The position numbers were made by a program, and so were the translations under genes. A stretch of DNA of 64,000 nt, taken from Ophioderma brevispina. Taxonomy: Eukaryota > Echinodermata > Ophiuroidea > Amphilepidida > Ophiodermatidae. Location of the stretch: the NCBI GenBank assembly GCA_023653785.1, contig JAMKCH010011812.1, positions 62,001 to 126,000 of the forward strand. The letters are read 5' to 3'. Shown here piece by piece: positions 23,823-34,296 of the stretch (position 1 is the stretch's first letter; each line of letters opens with the position of its first letter). The notes under the pieces were generated by a model. That model was not told the origin of the DNA. It was given only the letters and a program-made list of their open reading frames with translations, and did not search any database.

Positions 23823-24719
23823 CATGAAGTGACACGAATAAAAAATAAGACTATAACACTGTGATACTTGGGCCATCTCGGATTGTCATTCAAGGTCAAA
23901 TTCAAGGTTTAACTTTTTTAACTACCCTGAAAGCTGTAGGCTTATTTAGACAAGTATATGAATTCTGCAGACACAACATATATACACCACTCACTGTGCT
24001 TACTTCCTGGTCTCTGATCTACAACAACCCGGAACTATACATCAGCAACTTCCATTATGATATCAAATGATTTTATACTAGCCCTACATACCTGGAATTG
24101 TGCTCTCATGTGAGGTTTATGACAGGGCATTCCGCTAGCAGCGACTACGAGACCGTGCATCGGGATAGGGATTACATGCGGTCGGTAGGCCTACAATCAG
24201 TGTGTAGGTCTACCCATGCTATATGACCTTTCTGTCAATTGCTGCACATACCTCTACCAAAGGAAGTGTACTGGAATCTGGCTGAATCTCAGGTAGAACT
24301 TCCTTCCTCCAAGAACGGAAACTCCGTCAAGTTTTACATAAATATAAATCCTTACGGCCTTTTGAAAGTGCCATTTATATCAGAACTTGTACCAGCCACT
24401 CTCTGGTATTCATCTAGGTAAAAAATAGGCCATGCTATCCTGCTGATTCCAGATAATTGTGGATGTAATTTTTCTAACTGATAAAATCTTTATTACTTAA
24501 AACCAAAACTATGCAAGAAATAAAAAACTAAAACAAGCAAGACAGAACAAATAAAATGTTTTCTTACCACCTTTCCCTTTCCTCAAAAAGATGAAATTTC
24601 TCAAACCCTTAACATTTACATACAATCCCAATGTCTTTATGATTATGATTTCAAATAATTTCAAAATTCTTCCCCCTTTTGAGAATTATTTTTTATTTAT
24701 TCGACAATTTTATGGATCG

Positions 24720-24907
24720 AATCGCCATAGAAGTGACACGTAATAGGATTCGTTGCCACAGCAATCGTTCCAAACCCCTCACAGGGCACACGACACGGTT
24801 ATACAGTGAAAATTTGAAATCCCCACACTATATATAAAGCCTGCAATTTGTAGGACCGATTTACTGCACGGCAACAAATCCTATTGTGTGGCACTTCTAC
24901 AGCGAAT
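24720..24907. mobile_element. TIR MITE with ~50-bp inverted repeats
   Basis: The left arm, AATCGCCATAGAAGTGACAC then GTAATAGGATTCGTTGCCAC, is the imperfect inverse of the right arm, GGCAACAAATCCTATTGTGT then GGCACTTCTACAGCGAAT. The 90-bp centre is unrelated AT-rich sequence. No target duplication was identified. Confidence 0.7.
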
Positions 24908-25644
24908 AGCTCAGTTCCAGCGAGAGTTGAAAGTCAACCTAGTGGGGAAATAGTAACTACTTAAAATGGAACAGGCTCAAGCAAAAGTTGCTTTTTTATT
25001 AAGTAACCATCATACATAATTATTAATCATACTGATGTGGAGGTCAATTGTGACATGAAGCCAGTCAATCCTGGGAAATCCTTCATTTGTGAAGAACAGG
25101 TTTCTCTTTTTGATCACAGTTTGTAGACTATATGACTTTAATTAAGCTGAACTAAAAATGACCTGGAGGCATTTTATTTGAATGTTTTGAATGTTCATCA
25201 ATGACACTGCCAAATGAATTTTGGGCAAGCTACTTCCTACTAAATTTGAAATACTTAAAGAGACAAAAGGAGGTTTCCTTAGGATACAGATTTTCTCTCA
25301 TTCCCCCTGAAGTGGGTTCAGCGAACACCTACCAGAACATTTCAGGGCTTTTTATAAGACTAACGAGTGAACATACCAAAAAAAATAAATTTTGAACTTG
25401 CCTGCTGTCATAATTGCTTATAGAGAAATGTGCTTGAAAAATATCCTGAAAATGTCTACCATCATCTTTTTATTACATAAAGATGGTTTGGGAGTTTATT
25501 CACTACGGTGTGCTTAGTATAGACCTACTGGTTAGCATTGTAAATGCAAAACAAAGTAGTTTCGTGAAAACAAAATTACAGACCTGAAAGGCCTGTACCT
25601 CCTTTAAATTTAGATTTAATACTTAACAAACATTTCATAAAAGC

Positions 25645-25736
25645 ATGCGCTCCCTGCCCTGGCCTACCCACTACAACTATGTTGCTGTGTCATGCATTCA
25701 CGTATCCAAACGAACATTTAACCTACCGCCTCAAAG
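25645..25736 (+). CDS. Weak candidate exon ending at a GTAAGG donor
   Basis: From ATG at 25645 the frame reads about 31 codons (MRSLPWPTHYNYVAVS, then IHVSKRTFNLPPQ) and reaches CAAAG followed by GTAAGGTGA, a good 5' splice site. Without splicing the frame stops at once. No family is recognised, no promoter signal is visible and the start context is ordinary. A second frame over the same bases is also open, so this could be chance. Confidence 0.15.
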
Positions 25737-25964
25737 GTAAGGTGATGGTTAACTGTAATAATGTTTACCTAATTAAAAAAAAAACACCAACAACTGTTAA
25801 AACTTTGCATAATGTATTTCTACAAGTGGAGGATTGGGAATTATAGCAGCATTTTTGCAACATTTTACAAATATGAACAAACACCTGGGACTCAAGCTTT
25901 CATGAAATTGTCCGCAGGACAAAGGATTCATGTAGATACATAGGAAGGTGAATTTAGGTTAAAT

Positions 25965-26110
25965 CTGGGTAACATTTCATACGAATCCCATGTATCAAAT
26001 GAGGTTTACAAATGGTCTGTCCAGGCGCTGGTATAACGTCGTGCAGTATCACTTGACGGATGATGGCAAGACCTCATTTGCAATCCATGGGACTTCTAAT
26101 GAAACATCTA
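25965..26110. mobile_element. Short foldback element
   Basis: AACATTTCATACGAATCCCA and TCAAATGAGGT on the left pair with ACCTCATTTG, ATCCATGGGA and TAATGAAACAT on the right. AAATCTGGGT is also present at both outer sides. Boundaries are approximate. Confidence 0.5.
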
Positions 26111-26253
26111 CAAATCTGGGTTCAAAGTAACCACTGATGCCTGCATAAATAAATCAAGACCCAGGATCTGCGCATCACACCTGGATTGCTTACCACTGCC
26201 CTTCATACAGACATAGACATGATAGGTGACCAGTGAGTTTGACTGCTTTCAAC

Positions 26254-26630
26254 ACGTGGATCCTGGGTTTCCTACCGGAACTACCGGAAATCATTTTGTA
26301 CCGAAATTCCTATCCCACAATGCACCAACGATGTACGAGTAGATATGCATCACTCCATGCACGCTTGCGGTTTAGTGCGCCTCCTTTAAACTACGCGCAC
26401 ATTTTGTGGCGCAAAAATTACAAGGCAATCAAAGAGTACTCACGTTACTGGTAAAATTTATGTACAGCAAACGGTTTTCGCACAGTTATGACAGAAAAAT
26501 GACCGTATGACACAAAACACCATAGAATACATATGCGCTATTTATTTTATCTACTCGTACATCGTTGGTGCATTGTGGGATAGGAATTTCGGTAAAAAAT
26601 TATTTCCGGTAGAAAACCCAGGATCCACGT
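26254..26630. mobile_element. DNA-transposon relic/MITE with 80-90-bp TIRs (ACGTGGATCCTGGGTTT)
   Basis: The left arm begins ACGTGGATCCTGGGTTTCCT and runs through TACCGGAA, TTGTACCGAAATTCCTATCC, CACAATGCACC and ACGATGTACGAGTAGATA. The right arm is its inverse, ending AAAACCCAGGATCCACGT. The arms are long and highly similar, suggesting a fairly recent copy. The ~200-bp centre has no transposase. The target duplication is unclear. Confidence 0.8.
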
Positions 26631-27594
26631 ATTACTTGTTATTATGGGTTACTTTCAATTTGCCAAAGAAAATAGGTTACCTAGTCTAGGGGAACTCTGT
26701 GCAGCTTTATGGCATATACAACAAGAATGGGAAGGCAGTTTCAGCCTTACAATCAAAATTATTGAGCCTTTTTGAAGTGAAATTTAGTATAGAAATTGGT
26801 CATGTTTAATAAAAACGCATTTTTCCCCCCACCAAATATTTTGTTATTTAACCACTTGACTGTGTCTAGCAATTTTTCATATATACAGCGGTGTGCGGAA
26901 GCTTGAGGTCACCATATTTATGAAACAAAACTGTTAAGTCACTAACAAAACATAAATTTCCATAGATGTTTGTTTTGTAGGGGTGCAATGGGAATATCCC
27001 TAAAATCTTACAGAGAAATATTGGTTAACAACCCATTAGGCCTAGCATAAAACAGCACAGAGTGGAAAAAGAAGTTCACTTGAACTTAATCTAGGAGATA
27101 GGATATCACACGTTCACTTCAACTCATCTTACAACAAGTACGAATTTTTTCCTCAAAAATAATTTGTAAAAACAAAGTCATCCCTCGTTCTCATTTGTTA
27201 TTTTTTTCCGAGGATATGTCACTTGCTAATAATAACCCCCGTGCCACGTGCCATCTCGCCATTATGCTAATGAAGCTCTAGGAGATCAAAGAGACTACAA
27301 GGTCAGAAGCATCATAACACCAATCTACCAATTGGGTCACTGCACACCAGGGGGAGCACGGAAAACACTCGCAGTTTTGATTGGGTTTGATAAGCGCATT
27401 GCTAGCCAAGCACATTGACCTATTTGTGTGTGTTTCATTTCACTGGCCTTGCATTTTTGGCTCTTATTACATTTAGGCCTAGAGTTTTAATGTTTGTAAC
27501 ATTTACAACTGTATGGTCACATCTTTTACATTTCAAATTAATTGTGAAGGCTTTTTTCTCTTTTTGACTTTATAGTGCTCAATTTAACTACCTT

Positions 27595-27930
27595 AAGTTT
27601 TCAACTTGATTGGATGATCTTGACCCCAAAACCCTGTCTGCAAAGTTTTGCACTGATATTTTAATAATATATTATTCTTTGCTGATGTCCTTTCCCATTC
27701 CATGTTGTTCGGAGTTACATTGTATTGGTAAAACAATTTAACCTCATCCATCATGTTTTGTTTGTCTGTCTTTGTGTTTTTGTGATTATACATGTATATG
27801 GTGAATAAAAAAAACCCTTTGGGGAAAAAAACCCTGATATTTTAATCCGTTTTGATGTGAGAGACATTATAACATGATTTTGTAAGGTTCATAGTGTTGA
27901 CCAAAATGGGGTACATTTGCTCATAACATC
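27595..27930 (+). repeat. Dispersed repeat also present at the right end of the window
   Basis: AAGTTTTCAACTTGATTGGATGA with GACCCCAAAACCCTG downstream, and later GACCAAAATGGGGTACATTT, are matched with small changes at 63859-64000. The spacing between the landmarks differs, so the two copies have diverged or lost internal segments. No coding capacity. Confidence 0.5.
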
Positions 27931-28624
27931 CAAACCAAACATCTTTAGCCCTAATATTTCACAGGGTAAATGAGAATTAAGTAGTAGCTTTCTTCAGACA
28001 CCAAAATATTGACCATTTCCAGTAAAATCTGGGGTTCTGGGGAGGAGACTATCAGTGATCATACCATGGACATTTAAAATGTAAATTGCAGGGTTTTTCC
28101 AATACAAACTTCATTTTCTAGGACCTCTCCCCAAAATCTGGAAAGCATTTCCTCATTTTCAGGTTTTGTAATAGGCCTATTCCACTGTCAAGTTTTAATA
28201 ACCATTATAAGCACATTGTCCTAGTTGCAAATTGGATACGGTACATATTTTTGTTTACACTATCCTCTGTCTGCATGTCCAAGAAATTCTGATTTACATT
28301 TTCAGCAGTTGCATGTGTATGCACAGTAAATGCACACTTCACACCGTGGCTGTTGCATTACTGTTGCACCTATGCTTCTGATATTAATTTCCATCGTAAT
28401 TGGAGCCACTAATTGGGTTATGATCACACTATAGGAGTAGTTACAAGATCTGACAAATATGGACTGAACCCATAAAGACTACTTCTAACTTTTTTTTTAA
28501 AGATGGAATATGATTATTTCCAACACAACATAGATAAACCATCCTTGATCATCATCATTATACCATCTCACGATGAGTTTGTGATTTCATAACATAACAA
28601 AGTTTCCTCATCAAAAAAGACCCT

Positions 28625-28748
28625 CCACGTCACCATTGCCATGACAACCAGCACTGCTCTCAAGGCCAAACTAACTTTGCTTTTATTGCTATATTGTGAT
28701 TGGCCACTTGAGTCTCATCCCTTGCGTTTTATCTCTTGCTCCGATTGG
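28625..28748 (-). promoter_or_regulatory. Candidate regulatory cluster: CCAAT x2, X-box, CRE-like site
   Basis: On the minus strand the order is CCAATCGG (28748-28741), CCAATCAC (28703-28696), GTTGTCATGGCAAT (28648-28635, close to the RFX X-box consensus) and TGACGTGG (28632-28625, CRE-like). X-box, CRE and CCAAT are the elements bound together by RFX, CREB/ATF and NF-Y in known promoters. Here the order and spacing differ from the compact MHC-II type arrangement. On the plus strand a short frame MAERVVKTKANSRGTG begins at about 28812, too short to call. Function is inferred. Confidence 0.3.
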
Positions 28749-29144
28749 TTATCGTGACAGACACTGGCAGCTGAATTGAGAGTGGAATCCCTAGGATATC
28801 TAATGGTAGATAATGGCGGAAAGGGTGGTTAAAACAAAAGCAAACAGCAGGGGAACTGGCTAAGATGAGGGCATCCCTAATGGCTTGGTATGTTGCATTC
28901 TTCATGAGATGTTGGACAAACTATCGGCCAAAGTAGGGTTGCAAAAAATTGGGTCATACAGCTGTTTACAACAAAATTCTGCAGTAAGTTTGGTATCTCT
29001 GGGAAGAGACCACTCAGGAGATGACCAATCCCATAATACATTGGGATTTTTATATTTTACATTAGTGAGGTCATGTGACCAGTCCATTTGCCAGTGTACA
29101 AAAGACTTTTACACAACACAAGATTCTTACATGTAGTTGGTAAC

Positions 29145-29365
29145 CCACTACATAACAGTAGTGTTGGAGTAGTCAGGCCTTCATGCGTCCAGGGCCGAAG
29201 TCAGAGTAAATCAACGTCGACTTTGAGTCCATCGGGCCCGAGTCAAAGTCCACACTCGGGATTCAGACCTGCAGACTTGGACCCGGGCCCATGAACTCGA
29301 CTTGATCGTCAATCTGTTACATCCCGTATGAGTCGCTGTACATCCGGTACGAGTCTCGTACACTC
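29145..29365. repeat. GAGTC/GACTC-rich degenerate repeat
   Basis: The words GACTTTGAGTCC, CCCGAGTCAAAG, GTATGAGTCGC and TACGAGTCTCG recur over about 200 bp with several CG dinucleotides. Similar GAGTC-dense stretches occur inside animal DNA transposons. No intact termini were found, so it may be a remnant. Confidence 0.35.
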
Positions 29366-29919
29366 AGTGAAGTCCAGCTCCCATTGACCATGCTTGTCCC
29401 TTTATCCTGAACATGTGCAAGGCCATTGGACCTTTCACTCTTTGTATTCCCTAGCCCAAATAAATGTTACTCTCCAAACCCAGCTCTCCAGCACTCAATG
29501 ATTAAAATACCACATAACATGTCCATCTCATTATTAAAACCATTCATAACACCCATCCCTGATTACCTATTTTACACACAACTATTCACTGTTAATCACC
29601 CATGTGTTGTTACGCCTCCTGTAGTGTACTCCACTACATGTACCATGTATTAGCTGGCATGATCTGCCTGGACAAGTGAGGACAACCAGTGATTTATGCA
29701 GTACAAGCCTCCTGTCAATGAGAGGATGTAATTGCTGTTACCTAATAGTGCTTAGGCCTGGATGGGCCTATGGTAGTAAATAAATGTATAATTAGTGAGA
29801 GATGAAGATGACTGGTGATGATGATGGGCTAATTGTTGGATTATGGACAGTTAGATTGACAGGCTGACATTTAACAGGACTGGACAGAACTACATAAGAT
29901 ATTAAGTACTGTCTATACT

Positions 29920-30055
29920 CTGGGCCATAATTTCTTGGACATAAATGCGTGCGTTTATCGTTGCGCGTATTGCGTCTACGTGTAACCCGATGGTGTGCCG
30001 TTTTGGCGGGGAAGCGGGCGTACGTTCTAAACTGTCCAAGAAATAAAGAGCCCAG
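29920..30055. mobile_element. MITE with CTGGGC...TTTCTTGGACA inverted ends
   Basis: CTGGGCCATAATTTCTTGGA at the left and its inverse TCCAAGAAATAAAGAGCCCA at the right define a 136-bp element. Its centre is rich in CG (GTGCGTTTATCGTTGCGCG). The target duplication is unclear. Confidence 0.65.
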
Positions 30056-30097
30056 TGGGTTTATGGTCTTACATCTTCTTACTAGTATGTTCATCTT

Positions 30098-30268
30098 CAC
30101 CGGCGTAATCCCCAGACCTGGTTTTTAAGGGGGACCCTGAGGGCGAAGGACCTTTAAATATCTGAAAAGCGGATTTTGCATGTTTTTGGCATGAACCCCC
30201 CCCCCCCCCCCCCCCCCCCCCCGCCCCCCCCCCCCCCCCCCCCCGAAGCACCCCAAGATACGCCACTG
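30098..30268. mobile_element. MITE with 5-bp target duplication and central poly(C)
   Basis: The ends CACCGGCGTAATCCCC and, inverted, CAGTGGCGTATCTTGGGG form short imperfect TIRs. Exactly matching 5-bp ATCTT copies flank the element (30093-30097 and 30269-30273). A C-run of almost 50 bases, broken by a single G, occupies 30197-30244. That run generates long Pro and Gly frames on the two strands, which are artefacts. The length of the C-run may not be accurate in the assembly. Confidence 0.75.
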
Positions 30269-30447
30269 ATCTTAAAAATCAAAAATACAGGAGTGATTAA
30301 TTTTAGTAAAACTTTGACAATCGACAATGATAAAATGAATAAGCACTCTGGTAAAGTGGTAAAACTGATTACTCTTATGCAGAACTGCAACAATTCACAA
30401 TAACATTCCACGAAGTTGCAAAACTATCCACTGGGTGGCATGCTTGT

Positions 30448-30550
30448 GTGCATGGTTGCAATGCTTTGCATTTTGTGTGTGGTGTGTGGGTTGTGTGTGT
30501 GCGCGTCAGGGTGTGGTGGGTGTGTTGTGTGTGTGTGTGTGTGTGTGTAC
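30448..30550. repeat. GT-rich microsatellite region
   Basis: Degenerate TGTGTGGTGTGTGG runs into an uninterrupted (GT)n tract at about 30527-30548. Simple repeat. Confidence 0.75.
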
Positions 30551-31158
30551 TAACTTATACCCAATTTTCGGGTCCAGTGTTTGAAATACACACACAATCA
30601 TTGTGGGACCACTATATGAATTGGTTGGAACCGACAAGCCGGTCACACAACTTATTTTCTCTGAAAAATGAATTTTCAGATGATTTTGTTGTTTTCTTTC
30701 TGCAGGAATATGCATGGTTTCCAATTTTGGGTGGTGTTTTCAAAATTGGTGTTTTAGGTAGGTAAAATACAACATACACTATGTACCCGCAGCAATTTGT
30801 TGTTTTTTTTATAAGCGCCCTCTGTTGATGTACCCAAAATCATGGTTGGGTCCAAATTTCGAAACACAAACACTTTAGCATTCTTGCTCATTTTGTCTAG
30901 ATCAAATGGAGATCCTCATTTATGAGTTAATTAAAGCATGTAACAAAATATATAATTAACCATGCAGGACCAAGTAGCTGTATGGCCTTTAATATAGCCA
31001 GTACCCTAGTAGCGGTGATTGCATAGATCTTCAATGATATAAATACTATCATCTTATATGTAACAAATATCAGAATGGATTCTGACATAGTGGCAAAATC
31101 CCATTTTGCTTTCAGAATTTACTGGAGCCCATTTTTTTGAATTTCTTATCTCCATAGA

Positions 31159-31177
31159 TTTTTTTTTTTTTTTTTTT
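31159..31177 (-). repeat. Poly(T) run
   Basis: About 19 T residues; it reads as poly(A) on the minus strand. No identifiable retroposon body adjoins it. Confidence 0.6.
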
Positions 31178-32115
31178 AATTTTGGATGTCACACCCTAGA
31201 ATATCTTGGTGGAATGACAAAATTTCACACCATACTAAATGGTGGATTTTGTTAGTGGCCAAGAAGACCTCTGTTAAGGAGAAAACTGTGCTTAAAGACG
31301 CACAATCAGCATAATTATTAGCATAAACCTTAAATTTTGCATGGCAGTTTAATAACCTGGCTAGGTGATGAGTAATTTTGTAACTATGATAGTATATCCT
31401 ACGTGTAATGATAACAATGTGAAATGTGCCAGCTGTTTGAAAACACACCTTTCTACAGGGACCGGACCCAGTAATAATGTCTGTATCCAAATATGTGTTC
31501 CTTGAATGCAAATCGAAGGACTTATAGAAAATTCTTGAAGTAAAAATTCAAAGAAACCCTAAACATAACAAAGAGGATGCTTAATACAGGCTCTTCTGGT
31601 CCCATAGCACTGATTAGAATGTGGTCCCACAAATTTGGTCCCACAAATACATGTACAGAACGTACCTGTGGCCGGTCCCACACAGTTTTGCTAAAGTTTC
31701 GTATGTGTGTGTGTTTGTGTTTGTGTGTGTGTGAAAGAGCAGAGTGAACTGGTGTAGAAGGGTCCGCTCTTGGGGGAGGTAATACACTCTTCCTCTATGC
31801 TGATTATACTATTAAAATAAACCTATAACCAGTCCATGATGATACCTTAGGATGAACATTGTAGAACATTTCACCATGCCATGTTGCACAAAACACATTT
31901 TTTTTTTTCAGGGTGTGTCATGGTAATAGAGAAGACCTAGTCATGCTATTACTTTAAGATTGAATTATAGCCTATAGAGCTCACTTGGAAACCAGCCTAT
32001 GGGGGGGTCTACGGGGTCCCCCCCAAATCTCACCACACTCCAAAAAAATGACTGGCAACTCTTGATGGCTATTTTTTTTCAAAGTGAAAGTTGGATCAAT
32101 CTTTGACTGCTTTTT

Positions 32116-32313
32116 TCAATCTTTAAACACACTTTTACGTTTTCTTAATGAGTTTGTTGGATTACAAACATATGGCACAAGCTGCTCAACAGAAGAATCT
32201 CTGATCCGCAACAGGAACTGGGAAGCCTTCCACTCCCTAATTACTGTAAACTTGTCATGGAGGCCTCCTCGAAACTTTAGAGCAACAGATCCTTTTAATT
32301 CCATCAATCTGTT
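32116..32313 (-). CDS. Unrecognised minus-strand frame, possible last exon
   Basis: The frame opens just inside an AAAACAG that could act as a weak acceptor. It reads MELKGSVALKFRGG, then HDKFTVIREWKASQFLL, and ends in a basic tail (SLRKRKSVFKD) and TGA at 32118. Composition is soluble and charged, without membrane segments. No family is recognised. The polypyrimidine tract before the acceptor is poor, no AATAAA was seen close downstream, and the plus strand is also open here (32084-32380). It could be the end of a minus-strand gene that includes the candidate exons at 33813 and 37195, but phase does not link directly to 33813. Confidence 0.2.
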   Translation of the reverse strand, partial: NRLMELKGSVALKFRGGLHDKFTVIREWKASQFLLRIRDSSVEQLVPYVCNPTNSLRKRKSVFKD

Positions 32314-32439
32314 TTACCAAACTTTCACAAAGCAGCAAGTGAAGGTACTTACCATTTTTTACCCCCACCCAGATGTGTGACAAATCACTATCTATACAAC
32401 AGTTAAAATGACATCACCGAAGCAACCACCCAAGACAGC

Positions 32440-32535
32440 ACAAGTCCCCAGGACATGCCGGGTGTGGAATCGAACCCCCCATCACCAGACGGATGCGTGA
32501 CCCTCATATCTACTGTAGTTTCAAAGCAGACAGGA
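32440..32535 (-). mobile_element. tRNA-derived SINE head (B box GGTTCGATTCC)
   Basis: The minus strand contains GATATGAGGGTCACGCATCC upstream of GGGGTTCGATTCCACACCCG, a good RNA polymerase III B box with a pairing T-stem, and then GGCATGTCCTGGGGAC. The same B box followed by a GTGTCCnnGGGC-like block occurs in the SINE at 41377. The A box is degenerate and no full cloverleaf forms, so this is a SINE head rather than a tRNA gene. Confidence 0.5.
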
Positions 32536-32708
32536 CACAAATTTAGCAAATTCATCATTAAAATGGTAATAATAATTTTCAAGTAATCATTTAAGTGGAC
32601 AAATCAGTCTTACTCTTAAAATCATTTAATATGTAAGAAATCCTATAGGCCTACTCTTCTCATATGATGCAGCCAAGTCATGTCAAACAATATTTCAATA
32701 AACCTCTT

Positions 32709-33092
32709 AAAAAAATACATCGGTCCTCGGACCGCATGTGTCGCCTGCCGTCGCGGTTTGTAATGATAGGTCTCATTTGACCTTTGACCTTGGCATGTGA
32801 CCTTTGACCTCATTAACAAATGAGGGACCCAATGTTGCACCTATGATGCAAGTTTGGTTCCAATTAAACTTCAACTTCTCAATTTAGGTCAACTTTACAT
32901 TTTCATCCTATCTTACAACTTGACCTCACATGACCTTTGACCTTGGTATGTGACCTTTGACCTCATCAGCAAATGCGGGATCCCATGTTGCATCTACGAC
33001 TGAAGTTTGGTTTAAATCCATCAAAGAATGCGGATATTACAAGCAAATGTTAACTCTTTTTCACAACAACAACAGACATCAACAACAACAGA
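32709..33092 (+). mobile_element. DR1-core repeat, copy C (3'-truncated)
   Basis: The 5' end carries AAAATACAT, the palindrome CGGTCCTCGGACCG, then TGTGTCGCCTGCCGTCGCGG. Two core monomers follow, 153 bp apart, each with a pair of perfect TGACCTTTGACCT motifs 20 bp apart (32778 and 32798; 32931 and 32951). A CAACAACAGACATCAACAAC microsatellite comes next. The 3' hairpin and GGCAGGCGACACAA present in copies D and E are missing, so this copy is truncated at its right end. Confidence 0.75.
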
Positions 33093-33812
33093 CACATGTC
33101 ATTTCGACATTTGAACACTGAACGTTTGAAAAAGGAGCAAAAACCAACATTATTTTTAGTGACCCAAGTATTGTTTTCACAGTCCAAACAATATAATCAC
33201 ATAAGGCCTAGGTCTACAAAGTCCTGCAACTAAACAGTGGAATAAAAACACATTATGTATTAGGCTCTAGTCTGTGGAGGCACACAAATAGGCCCAAAGT
33301 TCAAAGCTAAACAGGCTTAATAAACCCTTACCTTTGGGAATGTATTATGTATCAATTCTATGTAACAAATCCCCATCCATAAAAAGAAATACTAGCACAA
33401 GTCAAAATGTCAGCCTCCTGGTGTTACAAAATACCCTAAGCATTTAGCAGGGTTCATAGCTTTTCACAGTCAATTATTCCAGGTGACATTGTTTCAAGAG
33501 CTTTCTGGGTCTGTGCTGTAACCACAGTTGCACAGAATTATGTCTTGTTTAATGGGCAAGCTGAGAGTCCTCTCACATTAAGTGAGAGCTGCAAAACAAA
33601 ACATAACCTCTCACTATAGATGAGGAATTCGGCATACTTCCAGTGTATTAGGGTTAGGATTAGGCCCAAAAAAATTGTTTGCTTGTCCACATCCGACCGA
33701 TCGTCATTTGCGCTGCAACTGTAGAACTTTTTTTTTCAAAGAAGTTTTTTTCTTCAATTTTACCCCAAACTACTCAGCAGAAAAAATGTCAACATTAAGA
33801 AAAAAGCTTTAC

Positions 33813-33909
33813 CATCATTTCCGATGCCCTTAAACTGAGAGTGTTTCACATCCCCAGCACCATCTCTCCGACTTTCGAATGACATTGGGAACATATACAA
33901 CCGCATGTT
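33813..33909 (-). CDS. Candidate internal or first coding exon, unidentified protein
   Basis: On the minus strand AATCTCATTCCTAG precedes 33909, giving a fair acceptor. The 97-bp segment reads NMRLYMFPMSFESRRDGAG and then DVKHSQFKGIGND, ending in G before GTAAAGC, a usable donor. Entry is phase 0 and exit phase 1. Alternatively it is a first coding exon starting at the ATG at 33906. Composition (charged, Gly-containing) is unlike random AT-rich DNA. The exon candidate at 37195-37270 on the same strand ends in phase 0 and would splice in frame to it. No family is recognised. Confidence 0.3.
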
Positions 33910-34221
33910 CTAGGAATGAGATTGTATTTTAACATGTATCAAATGTACGAAAATACAAAATATTGTGTGGTCAAATTCGCCACGTAAAATAACAGTAAAC
34001 CAATAAACCAGTTGTGAATGACATTTTTATCCTTTATTATTTTACAAATGCTAATTTTTACATATTTGTGAAAAATAGCCATAATTTACTTTATTTCAAC
34101 ATGTTTGTCGGGCTAATTTTATTCTGCGCAAATCACCCGGTGTTTTTAGTTTGACTTTCAAAATCGCGACTTCCATTGCATTGTCGGTCCCAGTCAAATT
34201 GGGCTCAAAACTCTGCTGAGC

Positions 34222-34296
34222 AAGATCGGCAGCTTCAACATGGATCAATCTCTTCAAGAACTGTATGAATCACTTCATGTTGAAGCTGCCGGTCTT
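34222..34296 (+). ncRNA. miRNA-like hairpin, 21-bp stem with one mismatch
   Basis: The left arm AAGATCGGCAGCTTCAACAT is complementary to the right arm ATGTTGAAGCTGCCGGTCTT, with one non-Watson-Crick position (a T opposite a G, which would be a wobble pair in RNA). A 33-nt loop separates the arms. Stem length and total length of about 75 nt fall in the range of animal pre-miRNAs. The stem also contains the start codon of the short ORF at 34240, so the structure could instead be a translational control hairpin or a small inverted-repeat insertion. No known miRNA was matched with certainty; AAGCTGCC resembles the miR-22 seed region, but the remainder differs. Confidence 0.3.

Noticed and set aside
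24239..24421. 60-codon plus-strand frame and an opposing minus-strand frame ending near a GAG|GTATGT donor
   Set aside because: Both strands look equally protein-like, and the minus frame hits a stop just before the good donor. Coding strand cannot be decided.
30069..30411. Poly-Gly and poly-Pro frames on both strands
   Set aside because: They are produced by the poly(C) tract inside the MITE at 30098-30268.
34222..34296. Identification of the hairpin as miR-22
   Set aside because: Only AAGCTGCC agrees with my recollection of miR-22; the following bases differ and the arm arrangement cannot be verified here.
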